Positions 52,199 to 61,019 of a stretch of DNA of 64,000 nucleotides are shown piece after piece. The notes below the pieces were generated by a model. That model ran no database searches and was not told the DNA's origin. It saw only the letters and a program-made list of their open reading frames with translations. Every line of letters begins with the position of its first letter. The first letter of the stretch is position 1. Location: contig NZ_PVZV01000003.1 in NCBI RefSeq assembly GCF_002995495.1, forward strand, positions 124,001 through 188,000, in the 5' to 3' direction. Source of the stretch: Actinocorallia populi (lineage in GTDB: Bacteria; Actinomycetota; Actinomycetes; Streptosporangiales; Streptosporangiaceae). The position numbers and the translations under genes are program-made.

Positions 52199-53809
52199 AT
52201 GGAACCGTTCGACCTGACACAGGATCCCTGGCTGCAACTTCGCAGCATGCAAGGTGGCCAAATCATCTCCGTGGGCATCGCCGACGCACTGACCAACGCC
52301 GACTCGTTCGGAGAATTGGTCGTTGACCTGCCCACACAGACGCCTGCGTTGTTGCGGCAAGTGCTGTTGCCGGTGGTCGCGGATGCGTTGGGACTACCGA
52401 AAGACGAGGAGGAATGGGCTCAGCGGTTCACGGCCGGAGCCTTCCTGCCGGAGGAACAGGGCAAGCTCCGCTCGTACCTGGCCGATAACGCAGATCGGAT
52501 GTCCCTGTTCGGAGACAAGCCGTTCGCTCAGGTCGGCGGGCTGGAGGCGCTGAGCGGGGAGACCAAGGGGTCCGGCTTGATCGTCGCGACCGAAGCGACG
52601 GGAAACAACGTGCCGTTGTTCTCGGCGCGCACCGAAGCCGCTCCCCCGGCTCTCACATCGGCCGAGGCCGCCCGCTGGCTGCTGCACGCGCACTGCTGGG
52701 ACACGGCCGCCATCAAGACCGGTGCGAAGGACGACCCCAAGGCCAAGGCCGGCAAGACGACGGGCAATCCAACGGGGCCGCTGGGACAGCTCGGCGTCCT
52801 CGTCCCGATCGGAAAGACCTTCTACGAGACACTCATACTGAATCTGCCGATCTGGCACCCATCGAAGACCGGGATCCCCCAGTGGCGTAAGCCCGAAGCG
52901 CGACCGGAGTGGGATCCCTCGTACACGCCCACAACGCTGCTCGAATTGTGGACGCTCCAATCGCGACGCATTCGGCTGATCCCGGAGGAGACTCCTGAAG
53001 GAGTCCGCGTGAGTAGGGTGATCGTGGCTGCGGGCGACCGGCTGCATACCCTCCCTGAGTGGGAGCCCCATACCGCCTGGAAATCCGACAAACCTGCGAA
53101 CAAGAGCAAGCCCGCCGACCGCAAACCACGACGCCACGTTCCCGGGAAGGCAATCTGGCGCGGGCTGGACGCCCTCCTTGCGATCGAGCAGGCGAACGTC
53201 GAGGGCGGCTCCGTCGAGACGAGTCTTCTCCTCAGACAGGCGGCGGACATGCGCGGCCACGCCATCCCGGATGACTACCCGCTTCGGGTCGAGGCGTTCG
53301 GCCTGGTCTACGGCAACCAGTCGGCCGTCGTGGAGCATCTCTACCACGACCTCGTCACCCTGCCGATGGCCACACAGGCTGAAGACCAAGACCTGTACGG
53401 CGCAATGATCGAAATGTCCGAGCAAGCCGAGCAGTTGGCTCGAGCGGTCAACCATCTCTCGGCGGACCTGCGCCGCGCCAGCGGGCTGGAGCCCATCCCG
53501 TGGGACAAGGGCCAGCGTCCCGGTGAGCAGGTCCTCCATCGGCTCGACCCTGCGATGCGCCGGGTGTTGAGCCACCTTCCCGGTCTCGACGACGAACGCA
53601 TCGAAGACGTTCTCCTCGCTTGGGAAAAGAACGCCCGCCGTGTCACCGACGAGGTCGCCGCAATGGTGTTCGCCTCGGTTCCGGAATCCGTCTTCGGTCC
53701 GCGCGGCGCCGAAGGCGATGACGTGCGGGAGCGCGGTCTGGGGCAGGCCACCTCTCATTTCCGAGGACGCGTCAACCGCATCCTTCAACGTTCCCTCGGC
53801 GGCGCTTGA
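52199..53809 (+). CDS. casA: Cas8e/Cse1, large Cascade subunit
   Basis: 536 residues. The start FDLTQDPWLQL is the hallmark of Cse1 (E. coli FDLLTRPWI-type). It recognises the PAM and recruits Cas3. Segments IGKTFYETLILNLPIW and the C-terminal four-helix bundle (TDEVAAMVFASVPESVFG) fit the family. ATG 52199 with GAAGG upstream is preferred over an in-frame start at 52124. First gene of the Cascade operon. Confidence 0.93.
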   Translation: MEPFDLTQDPWLQLRSMQGGQIISVGIADALTNADSFGELVVDLPTQTPALLRQVLLPVVADALGLPKDEEEWAQRFTAGAFLPEEQGKLRSYLADNADRMSLFGDKPFAQVGGLEALSGETKGSGLIVATEATGNNVPLFSARTEAAPPALTSAEAARWLLHAHCWDTAAIKTGAKDDPKAKAGKTTGNPTGPLGQLGVLVPIGKTFYETLILNLPIWHPSKTGIPQWRKPEARPEWDPSYTPTTLLELWTLQSRRIRLIPEETPEGVRVSRVIVAAGDRLHTLPEWEPHTAWKSDKPANKSKPADRKPRRHVPGKAIWRGLDALLAIEQANVEGGSVETSLLLRQAADMRGHAIPDDYPLRVEAFGLVYGNQSAVVEHLYHDLVTLPMATQAEDQDLYGAMIEMSEQAEQLARAVNHLSADLRRASGLEPIPWDKGQRPGEQVLHRLDPAMRRVLSHLPGLDDERIEDVLLAWEKNARRVTDEVAAMVFASVPESVFGPRGAEGDDVRERGLGQATSHFRGRVNRILQRSLGGA

Positions 53810-53848
53810 GCCCTGAGGAACGCGACATCACCCTCCCGGAGAACCTGG

Positions 53849-54439
53849 ATGAGCGATAAGACCGAGCGTTACTGGCATCGGGTGAAAACTGATGGATCAT
53901 GGCGCATCAACCCCGTCACCGGAGAATCCTTCGGTCCCCCACCGGGCGAGGATCTCGCCGCCATGCGAGCTGGCCTCGGCCGTCGATACGGTGAAGTCGT
54001 GGCGTTGTGGCCGCATTACCGGTCGGAAGTGAACGACGAGTTGGCCAAACGAGGCGAGGCTTCCGTCGAACAGCACGCCGAGCACGCCGTCCTCACCCTT
54101 TACGGGCTGCACCAGCAGTCCAAGGACAGGTCGATGCACAAGCCCGGAGCCCGTCTCGGCAAGGCACTGCGGGTGCTGCGCCACAGCGAGAACTTCACCC
54201 CGGAAGCCGTGGACCGGCGTGTCAACGCAGCAGCCACCACAACCTCTCCCGATGCGCTCCTCATCCGTCTTCGAGGCCTGATCGACCTTCTCCGGACGAT
54301 CGATCAGCCGCTCGATTACGACGCCCTTCTGTGGCTCGTCCGGGACTGGTACCGGGAGGACACCCGCCGCCGCGCCCGTATTCAGTGGGCGAGCGATTAC
54401 CAGAGCCCGGCCAAACCTTCTTTCGACGAGAACTCCTGA
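53849..54439 (+). CDS. casB: Cse2/CasB, small Cascade subunit
   Basis: 196 residues, mainly helical. It begins TERYWHRVKTDGSWRINP and has the Cse2 patterns LRRG-like GLGRRYGEVVALWPHYRSE and LTLYGLHQQSK and LRVLRHSENFTPEAVDRRV. Cse2 forms a dimer in the belly of Cascade that stabilises the R-loop. GGAGAA precedes the ATG; 39 bp after cse1. Confidence 0.92.
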   Translation: MSDKTERYWHRVKTDGSWRINPVTGESFGPPPGEDLAAMRAGLGRRYGEVVALWPHYRSEVNDELAKRGEASVEQHAEHAVLTLYGLHQQSKDRSMHKPGARLGKALRVLRHSENFTPEAVDRRVNAAATTTSPDALLIRLRGLIDLLRTIDQPLDYDALLWLVRDWYREDTRRRARIQWASDYQSPAKPSFDENS

Positions 54440-54468
54440 ACTCTCAGCCCACCGCACCGGAGACAACG

Positions 54469-55602
54469 ATGCTCAAGCGTCAGTACGTCGACTTCCACAT
54501 CATCCAGACGGTTCCCCCCGCGAATCTCAACCGGGATGACCAGGGCAACCCGAAGGAGGCCAAGTTCGGTGGGGTCCGCCGCTCGCGGGTCTCCTCGCAA
54601 GCGTGGAAGCGCGCGACCCGTATCTTCTTCGACGGAAAGCTCCCCGAGGCCGACCAGACGACTCGCACTAAGCGGCTCACCGGGCAGCTCGCCGAGCGGC
54701 TGAAGGATCGCACCAGCATCGAGTCCGAGCAGGCCAACCGTATCGCCGCCGCGTTGCTGGAGCCTCTCGGTATCAAACCCTCCAAGAAAAAGGCTGACGA
54801 GACCTCCTATCTCCTCTTCTTCGGGTACCGGCAGCTCGACGGGATCGTCGACCTCGTCGCCGACCAGGCCAAGGAACTCGCCCAGCTCGACGACGCCGCG
54901 CTCAAAGAGGCGGTGAAGGGCGTCGACGTTTCCGAGCAGCTCAAAACCGGCCACACCATCGGAGTCGCGCTGTTCGGCCGCATGGTCGCCGACATCCCGT
55001 CGTTGAACGTGGACGCAGCCACGCAGGTCGCGCACGCCCTGTCCACGCACCCTGTGGAGCTCGAAGCCGACTACTACACCGCGGTCGACGACGAGAACGA
55101 GGTGGACGAGACGGGCGCCGGGATGATCGGCAGCATCGGTTTCAACTCCGCCACTCTCTACCGGCACGCCACCGTCGGCGTTCACCAGCTCGTCGAGAAC
55201 CTCGGCAACGTCGACGAGGCGATCAAGGCCGTCGGTCTCTTCGCCGAGGCTTTCGCCCTTTCCATGCCGACCGGACACATCAACTCGTTCGCGCACCGGA
55301 CCCGTCCCAGCCTCGTGGCCGTCGTTCTCCGTGACGACCAGCCGGTGAACCTGGTCTCCGCCTTCGAGACCCCGGTGGCGAACGGGAGGGAGGACAAGGG
55401 CTTCGCCCAGGTCTCCGCGCAGCGGCTGGCCGCCGAGTTCGCCCGCTCTTGCAAGCAGTGGGGCGACGAACCCGCCTATGCCGGGGCCTCTCACGCCTTC
55501 GACGATGAGTCCCTGACCGCTGCGTTCGGGGAGAATCTCGCCTTCAGCACCTTGCTGTCCCAGCTCGATGACGCCTTGGCTGCTTCGTGGAAGGCTCAGT
55601 GA
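54469..55602 (+). CDS. cas7e: Cas7e/CasC, Cascade backbone subunit
   Basis: 377 residues. YVDFHIIQTVPPANLNRDDQ and KFGGVRRSRVSSQAWKRATR are classic Cas7e segments; the latter is the crRNA-binding part of the RRM. GMIGSIGFNSATLYRHATV and LSMPTGHINSFAHRTRP are also diagnostic. Six copies coat the crRNA spacer. ATG 54469 follows GGAG; 29 bp after cse2. Confidence 0.96.
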   Translation: MLKRQYVDFHIIQTVPPANLNRDDQGNPKEAKFGGVRRSRVSSQAWKRATRIFFDGKLPEADQTTRTKRLTGQLAERLKDRTSIESEQANRIAAALLEPLGIKPSKKKADETSYLLFFGYRQLDGIVDLVADQAKELAQLDDAALKEAVKGVDVSEQLKTGHTIGVALFGRMVADIPSLNVDAATQVAHALSTHPVELEADYYTAVDDENEVDETGAGMIGSIGFNSATLYRHATVGVHQLVENLGNVDEAIKAVGLFAEAFALSMPTGHINSFAHRTRPSLVAVVLRDDQPVNLVSAFETPVANGREDKGFAQVSAQRLAAEFARSCKQWGDEPAYAGASHAFDDESLTAAFGENLAFSTLLSQLDDALAASWKAQ

Positions 55603-56399
55603 TGCCGTCTCAGGACGAACGGGTCCTTCTCCTCCGGCTCGCCGGACCCCTCCAGTCCTGGGGAGAGAGAACTCCGTTCAACCGACGAGAGACCCGGGCG
55701 GAACCGACGAAGTCCGGCGTGGTCGGTCTTCTCGCCGCCGCGGCGGGCAAGCGACGTGAGGACCCGCTCGGCGACCTGCTCGGCCTCCGCATGGGCGTCC
55801 GCGTCGACCAGGAGGGCACCCTGCTGCGGGATTATCACACTGTCAGCGACTACCGGGATCGGCCGCTCCTTCGCGTCGGGGTATCGGCCAAGGGCACCCA
55901 GCTCCCGACGTCGCCCGCCAAGCGCACTCACATCACATACCGGTTCTACCTTCAGGACGCTGTGTTCGTCGCAGCCATCGCTGGTCCCGAAGAAATCCTG
56001 TCCTCGCTGGCGCACGCCGTCACCCATCCGGCGTTCCCCTTGGCCCTCGGTCGGCGTTCCTGCACGCCGACGCAGCCGGTCCTGCTGGGTATGCGGACGG
56101 GTTCCCTCATCGAGGCCCTCACCGAAGAGCCGTGGCACGCGGGCGGAGCCGCGCGCCGGGCCTTCGCGCGCGAGCGTGGAAGGCTCGCCCGCATCGACCG
56201 TCCGGTGACGGTCGAGGACCCGGCGGGTGATGATGTCGTGAACGACGAACCGGTGTCCTTCGACCCCCTGGATCGGCGTTACACCACTCGACGGGTCCGG
56301 CACACCTACGTGTCCATCCCGACCAACTACCGTGACCCGATCACACGGAACGACGACGATCAGGGGGGCCACGATCCGTTCGCCCTCCTCGGCTGGTGA
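55602..56399 (+). CDS. cas5e: Cas5e/CasD, crRNA 5'-handle binding subunit
   Basis: 265 residues. The start LLLRLAGPLQSWGERTPFN is characteristic of Cas5e, then RETRAEPTKSGVVGLLAAA (the glycine-rich Cas5 motif) and HTYVSIPTNYRDPI late in the protein. It binds the crRNA 5' handle and Cas8e. The ATG overlaps the cas7e stop by one base; a GTG 3 bases before is possible. Confidence 0.95.
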   Translation: MPSQDERVLLLRLAGPLQSWGERTPFNRRETRAEPTKSGVVGLLAAAAGKRREDPLGDLLGLRMGVRVDQEGTLLRDYHTVSDYRDRPLLRVGVSAKGTQLPTSPAKRTHITYRFYLQDAVFVAAIAGPEEILSSLAHAVTHPAFPLALGRRSCTPTQPVLLGMRTGSLIEALTEEPWHAGGAARRAFARERGRLARIDRPVTVEDPAGDDVVNDEPVSFDPLDRRYTTRRVRHTYVSIPTNYRDPITRNDDDQGGHDPFALLGW

Positions 56400-56402
56400 A
56401 CC

Positions 56403-57155
56403 ATGACTTATCTCTCTCGCATCCGTATCAACCCTCTGCGTTCCGAGAGCCGGAGCATGCTGGCCAATCCGCGGATCATGCACGCGCAGGTCGCCGCTTG
56501 CATCCCCGGAGCCCCGGACACCGAGCGGGTCCTCTGGCGGCTCGACGCCGACAACGCCCACCGTCCGATGCTCTTCGTGCTCACGAGGTCGCGTCCGGAC
56601 TGGTCGCATCTGATCGAGGCGGCCGGCTGGCCGTACGCCGACGGGGAGCACGCGACCGTTCGCGAGTACGCTCCTCTTCTCAAAAGGCTCGCCGTGGGCA
56701 AGGAGTTCGCCTTCCGGCTGACCGCGAGCCCCGTCCAGAACGCCAAACGGCCGGAGAAAGCGACCAAGGCCCAGAACGAGAAGATCACCGACGGAAGGCA
56801 CCGGGGCTTTCGCATCGGGCACCGCACCGCATCAGCCCAGCTCGGCTGGCTGATCAGCCGAACTGCGCGCCTCGGTTTCGAGATCCCGTCCGCGCGAACC
56901 GACCCCGCAATTGCCGATATCACTGACGACGCAGCCGTCCCCGCGCTGGATGTCCGGCTCATCGCCAGGCAGCGCCGATCCTTCCCGAAGAGCAGTCAGC
57001 GCCACCACGTCGTCATCCATACGGCCAGCTTCGAAGGACGGCTGCGCGTCACCGATCCCGTCCTACTCGAACGGGCTCTCCTGGAGGGCATCGGCCCTTC
57101 GAAGGCCTACGGTTGCGGGCTTCTCACCCTCGCTCCTCTCCCAGGCGGTCACTGA
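56403..57155 (+). CDS. cas6e: Cas6e/CasE, pre-crRNA endoribonuclease
   Basis: 250 residues with two RRM-like halves. It cuts the CRISPR transcript 3' of each repeat hairpin and stays bound. The start MTYLSRIRINPLRSES and the His at residue 27 (RIMHAQV) match the catalytic His near position 26 of Cas6e. The C-terminal glycine-rich loop GIGPSKAYGCGLLTL is present. ATG 56403 lies 3 bp after cas5e. Confidence 0.95.
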   Translation: MTYLSRIRINPLRSESRSMLANPRIMHAQVAACIPGAPDTERVLWRLDADNAHRPMLFVLTRSRPDWSHLIEAAGWPYADGEHATVREYAPLLKRLAVGKEFAFRLTASPVQNAKRPEKATKAQNEKITDGRHRGFRIGHRTASAQLGWLISRTARLGFEIPSARTDPAIADITDDAAVPALDVRLIARQRRSFPKSSQRHHVVIHTASFEGRLRVTDPVLLERALLEGIGPSKAYGCGLLTLAPLPGGH

Positions 57156-57156
57156 C

Positions 57157-58176
57157 TTGGCCGATATCTGGTGGAAGGCCCACCCACACGATCTACACCG
57201 CGTGTCAGACCGTGTCTCGAGCGTCTACGTGGAACGCAGCCACATCGACAGGGACGAGAACGCCGTCGTCGTCATCAACAAACGGGAGACGGTCCGCGTA
57301 CCCGCGGCAATGGTCGCGGTCATGCTCATCGGACCCGGTACCCGGATCACACACGGCGCCATCCGTCTACTCGCCGACTCCGGCACCGCCGTGTGCTGGG
57401 TCGGCGAGCAAGGCGTCCGCATGTACGCGGCAGGTCTGGGCCCTGCCCGGGGTGCGGGCCTCCTACACCGGCAGGCCTGGCTGGTCACCCGCCCGAAGGA
57501 ACGGCTGGCCGTGGCCCGTGCGATGTACGGCATGCGGTTTCCCGGCGAGGACGTCTCCTCAGCCACGATGCAACAACTCCGCGGGCGGGAGGGCGCCCGT
57601 ATCCGCAAGCTCTACAAAGCGCACTCCGAACGGACATCGGTCCCTTGGAGTCGCAGGGAGTACAAGGCAGGCGATGCCTTCGCCACCGGGGACGACCTCA
57701 ACCGCCTCCTGTCGGCGGCGAACGCCGCTCTATACGGGATCTGTCATGCGGTCATCGTCGGCATCGGCGCCAGCCCTGGCCTCGGGTTCGTCCACACAGG
57801 CTCGGCCATCTCGTTCGTCCTGGACATCGCGGACCTCTACAAAGCCGAGTACACCATTCCACTCGCCTTCGACCTCGTGGCCCAAGGCCTCACCGAAGAA
57901 CGTGACGCCCGCATCGGCCTGCGCGACCGCATAGCCCAGACCCGCCTCCTTGACCGCATCGTCTCTGACATCAAGACCCTCCTCACCGCTGAAGGGGCCG
58001 AACCACCAGAAGAAGACACCAACGAACTATGGGACGAACGCGTCGGCTCCGTCTCCGGCGGCGTCAACTGGGCCAGTGAATCGGACCTGGCCATCAACCT
58101 CGGCGCGAACCTCATTCAGCCCACCATGGGAGACGACCACATGGCGATCATCGGCCCCGAGTTCGACGCCCCATGA
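57157..58176 (+). CDS. cas1: Cas1e, spacer-acquisition integrase
   Basis: 339 residues from TTG 57157, which starts LADIWWKAHPHDLHRVSDRV; no ATG is suitably placed and AGGCGG lies just upstream. The active site shows Glu in LRGREGARIRKLY, His in GFVHTGSAISF and Asp in FVLDIADLYK. Together with Cas2 it integrates new spacers at the leader end. Overlaps the cas2 start (ATGA). A 3' remnant of a second copy is at 41347-41532. Confidence 0.95.
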   Translation: MADIWWKAHPHDLHRVSDRVSSVYVERSHIDRDENAVVVINKRETVRVPAAMVAVMLIGPGTRITHGAIRLLADSGTAVCWVGEQGVRMYAAGLGPARGAGLLHRQAWLVTRPKERLAVARAMYGMRFPGEDVSSATMQQLRGREGARIRKLYKAHSERTSVPWSRREYKAGDAFATGDDLNRLLSAANAALYGICHAVIVGIGASPGLGFVHTGSAISFVLDIADLYKAEYTIPLAFDLVAQGLTEERDARIGLRDRIAQTRLLDRIVSDIKTLLTAEGAEPPEEDTNELWDERVGSVSGGVNWASESDLAINLGANLIQPTMGDDHMAIIGPEFDAP

Positions 58177-58469
58177 CCGTCATCGTCCTCATCGCCGCCC
58201 CCGAAGGCCTCCGCGGCCACCTCACCCGCTGGATGATCGAAGTCAACGCCGGCGTGTTCGTCGGCAACCCCAGCCACCGCATCCGCGACCGCCTCTGGAA
58301 CCTCCTCGCCACCCGCATCGGCGACGGCCAAGCCATCCTCGTCGAACCCTCCACCAACGAACAAGGCTGGTCCGTCCGCACCGCCGGCAAAGACCGCTGG
58401 CACCCCACCGACTTCGACGGCCTCATCCTCTCCGCCCGCCGCCGTGCCGCCTCCCGTCCCGCCCTCTGA
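58173..58469 (+). CDS. cas2: Cas2e
   Basis: 98 residues, TVIVLIAAPEGLRGHLTRWM, VFVGNPSHRIRDRLW and GWSVRTAG: Cas2e family, which lacks the metal-binding Asp of other Cas2 proteins and serves as the dimeric scaffold between two Cas1 dimers. ATGA overlap with cas1. The array 3 leader begins 35 bp after its stop. Confidence 0.95.
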   Translation: MTVIVLIAAPEGLRGHLTRWMIEVNAGVFVGNPSHRIRDRLWNLLATRIGDGQAILVEPSTNEQGWSVRTAGKDRWHPTDFDGLILSARRRAASRPAL

Positions 58470-58504
58470 TGCAGGCCACCTCTTCCCAGTCCAAAGAATT
58501 CCTA

Positions 58505-58552
58505 CTGAACAAAAACCAGCCGTATCGCTGAAGAAAACCCAGGTCAGCAAGT
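58505..58552 (+). promoter_or_regulatory. Leader of CRISPR array 3
   Basis: CTGAACAAAAACC followed by CCCAGGTCAGCAAGT, with the same 48-bp total length as the leaders of arrays 1 and 2, but on the plus strand. The middle is different, so only the two blocks are conserved; the proximal one probably is the Cas1-Cas2 docking and the AT-rich one part of the promoter. Confidence 0.75.
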
Positions 58553-59616
58553 GTCGGCCCCGCACGCGCGGGGATGCTCCGGTGACCGCCTATCTGCACG
58601 GCCACCTCTACAGGTCGGCCCCGCACGCGCGGGGATGCTCCTGAGGGCCTCATGGCCGTAGAGAGTGAGCGGCCGTCGGCCCCGCACGCGCGGGGATGCT
58701 CCGTCTGACGCACCCTATCCGCCTAACATGCCCTTGTCGGCCCCGCACGCGCGGGGATGCTCCTCGTCGGCCCGTGCGTCACCCCGGCCGTGACCAGTCG
58801 GCCCCGCACGCGCGGGGATGCTCCACCGGACATGCGGGTGGCCCACCTGCAGCGCACGTCGGCCCCGCACGCGCGGGGATGCTCCTGCTCGGTGCTGGTC
58901 ACGGACTTCGCCTCGCACGTCGGCCCCGCACGCGCGGGGATGCTCCTTCCACGGTCATGGCGGCCAGCGTGGCACGCGGGTCGGCCCCGCACGCGCGGGG
59001 ATGCTCCCTACTGCGACTGGTTCGCCGGACCCGGCCGCACGTCGGCCCCGCACGCGCGGAGATGCTCCCCGGCAGGTGGCCGACTCCGAGCGCGCTCTGG
59101 CGTCGGCCCCGCACGCGCGGGAATGCTCCGGTCACGCAGGACGCGCTCGACTTCGCGGCGTTGTCGGCCCCGCACGCGCGGGGATGCTCCGTCGAACGCC
59201 CCGTACTCGAGGCCGAAGGCGCGGTCGGCCCCGCACGCGCGGGGATGCTCCTCCCACTTCCATCGCTCGCTGCAGGTCGGCGATGTCGGCCCTGCACGCG
59301 CGGGGATGCTCCGGCCGCACCCCTGATCAGCGTCTTCGGCCGCGAGTCGGCCCCGCACGCGCGGGGATGCTCCGGACGGCGTCACGATGTGGACGGTGCC
59401 GCTGATGTCGGCCCCGCACGCGCGGGGATGCTCCGAACCGGGTCGCGTCCGCGCAGCTCGGTGTCCAGTCGGCCCCGCACGCGCGGGAATGCTCCCTCTT
59501 CACCGGGTGCCCTCCCGCCGGACCTCTCGTCGGCCCCGCACGCGCGGGGATGCTCCGCTCGCTGGGACAACAAGGTTGGCCAGGTCGGGTCAGCCCTGCA
59601 CATGTATGCGAGGAAA
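58553..59616 (+). CRISPR. CRISPR array 3 (type I-E), 17 repeats plus a degenerate one
   Basis: 17 repeats of 28 bp at 61-bp spacing (58553 to 59556), beginning GTCGGCCCCGCACGC and ending GGGGATGCTCC, then a decayed copy at about 59589-59616 (GTCAGCCCTGCACATG). Variants occur at 59041, 59102, 59285 and 59468, more on the right half, which is the trailer end. The leader is at the left, adjacent to cas2. Confidence 0.97.
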
Positions 59617-59790
59617 GGTTCCTGCTGAGAACGCCCGCTCGCCAGTAGGTTGAAGAGTCAGTCCTTTACCGCTGAGATGGTCCCTCTCCGACAGAACACT
59701 TCACTATGGGTATGGTTTGTTTTCCGCGTACACAAGGAGCTCCTCTGCCTATTGATCTAGACAGATCCGACGGTGAGCGTTTCTGGTTTG

Positions 59791-60009
59791 CTACGTACTC
59801 TTGGATGCGGTCTCAACTTCTAGAAGACGAAGGAGACTCTGGGTGGAGACTCGGTAGGAGTAGCCAATTTTCAGAACTCGGCATGGGAATTTTCCTTCCT
59901 TGGCCAGTTGATAGGCCTTGGTTCGGGAGAGGCCGAGGATTTTGGCGGCTGTGGGGATGTCGAGCGTGGGTGGTAGGTTTCCGAGATTGTTGATGCTGTA
60001 CCTGGGCAG
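59791..60009 (-). CDS. xis: Excisionase-like HTH protein
   Basis: 72 residues; a small winged-helix protein: TLDIPTAAKILGLSRTKAYQ, LAKEGKFPCRVLKIGYSYR. This matches the helix-turn-helix excisionase/MerR-type family that acts with tyrosine integrases. There is no ATG, GTG or TTG in frame; CTG 60009 is placed 7 bases after GGAGG and is the best start, unless a sequencing change hides one. It follows the NlpC gene closely (39 bp). In related actinomycete elements xis is normally next to int, which is 21 kb away here. Confidence 0.7.
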   Translation of the reverse strand: MPRYSINNLGNLPPTLDIPTAAKILGLSRTKAYQLAKEGKFPCRVLKIGYSYRVSTQSLLRLLEVETASKST

Positions 60010-60047
60010 GATCGAGCCTCCGGGTCGTCGTGTGGCGAGCGTCAGGA

Positions 60048-61001
60048 CTACTTGTGTACGGGGCGGGTGGCACCGGCGTATTCGCGTTCTCGGTAAGGAA
60101 CGTCGGCGAATTTGGCGATCCGGACGACGTCTCCGGTGTGGGGTGCGTGGACCATGCGGCCTTTGCCGATGTTGATGCCGACGTGGTGGATGGTGCGCGG
60201 GTTGGCGGGGTTGGTGGCGAAGAAGACGAGGTCGCCGGGCTGGAGTTTGTCGCGTGGGATGTGGGGTCCGTCGTTGTACTGGTCGGCGGCTACGCGGTGG
60301 AGGTTGATGCCGGCTTTGGACCAGGCGTGTTGGGCGAGGCCGGAGCAGTCGAAGCCTTTGATGTCGGCGCCGTGTTGGATGCCGTAGGTGGGCCCCGAGG
60401 GACCGCCGCCTCCCCAGGAGTAGGGGGTGCCGAGCCAGCGCAGAGCGGCTTTGACGACTTTGGCGCCGTCGCCGGTGGCGGGTGGGGCAGCGTAGTCCTT
60501 GGCCCGGTCGAGGACTTTACGGACGTACCAGTCGGCGTGGTTGTAGTGCCATAGCGCTTGTTCGAGGTGTTTGCCGCCTTTAACAGCCCCGTTGGCTGCG
60601 AGGTAGTTGGCCGCGCCGGGGATGGCGTCGGCGGGGTCGCAGCGGTCGGTGCGGCCGTCGCGGTTGCCGTCGATGCCGTAGACGGACCAGGTGATGGCCA
60701 GGAACTGCATGGGGCCGGCGGCTCCGGCCGCGTTCGGGATGCAGTGGGGTGGGTTGCGGCCGTGGTCGGTTTCGATGTCGCCGATGGCGGCCAGGACGTT
60801 CCAGGTCAGGCCGGGTGGGCGGGCTGCCTCTTGGTAGAGGCGCAGGTAGGCCGGTGGGATGTCGTTGATGGCCTCGTCTGTGGGCTCGGCGGCATCGAGG
60901 CTGTTGGAGCCGTCGGCTTGGCTGTGGGCGGTGAGCAGGACGACGGTCAGGACGGGCAGGGCGAGGAGGGCGGCGCCGGCGCCGAGGGCGGGTTTCAGCA
61001 T
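60048..61001 (-). CDS. Bifunctional lytic transglycosylase/NlpC-P60 endopeptidase
   Basis: 317 residues. An N-terminal signal anchor (LGAGAALLALPVLTVVLLTA) exports it. The SLT domain at about 50-160 has AAIGDIETDHGRNPP (catalytic Glu) and GAAGPMQFLAITWSVYG. The NlpC/P60 domain at about 175-310 has FDCSGLAQHAW (Cys), HHVGINIG (His) and the third polar residue. It opens the peptidoglycan for the conjugation apparatus (VirB1/TraG-like role). Confidence 0.92.
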   Translation of the reverse strand: MLKPALGAGAALLALPVLTVVLLTAHSQADGSNSLDAAEPTDEAINDIPPAYLRLYQEAARPPGLTWNVLAAIGDIETDHGRNPPHCIPNAAGAAGPMQFLAITWSVYGIDGNRDGRTDRCDPADAIPGAANYLAANGAVKGGKHLEQALWHYNHADWYVRKVLDRAKDYAAPPATGDGAKVVKAALRWLGTPYSWGGGGPSGPTYGIQHGADIKGFDCSGLAQHAWSKAGINLHRVAADQYNDGPHIPRDKLQPGDLVFFATNPANPRTIHHVGINIGKGRMVHAPHTGDVVRIAKFADVPYREREYAGATRPVHK

Positions 61002-61019
61002 GGGCGCCGCCCGGCGGGG

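Noticed and set aside
59706-59993. 95-residue plus-strand frame after array 3
   Set aside because: It is antisense to the excisionase-like gene, Trp/Arg-rich and without ribosome binding site or family match.
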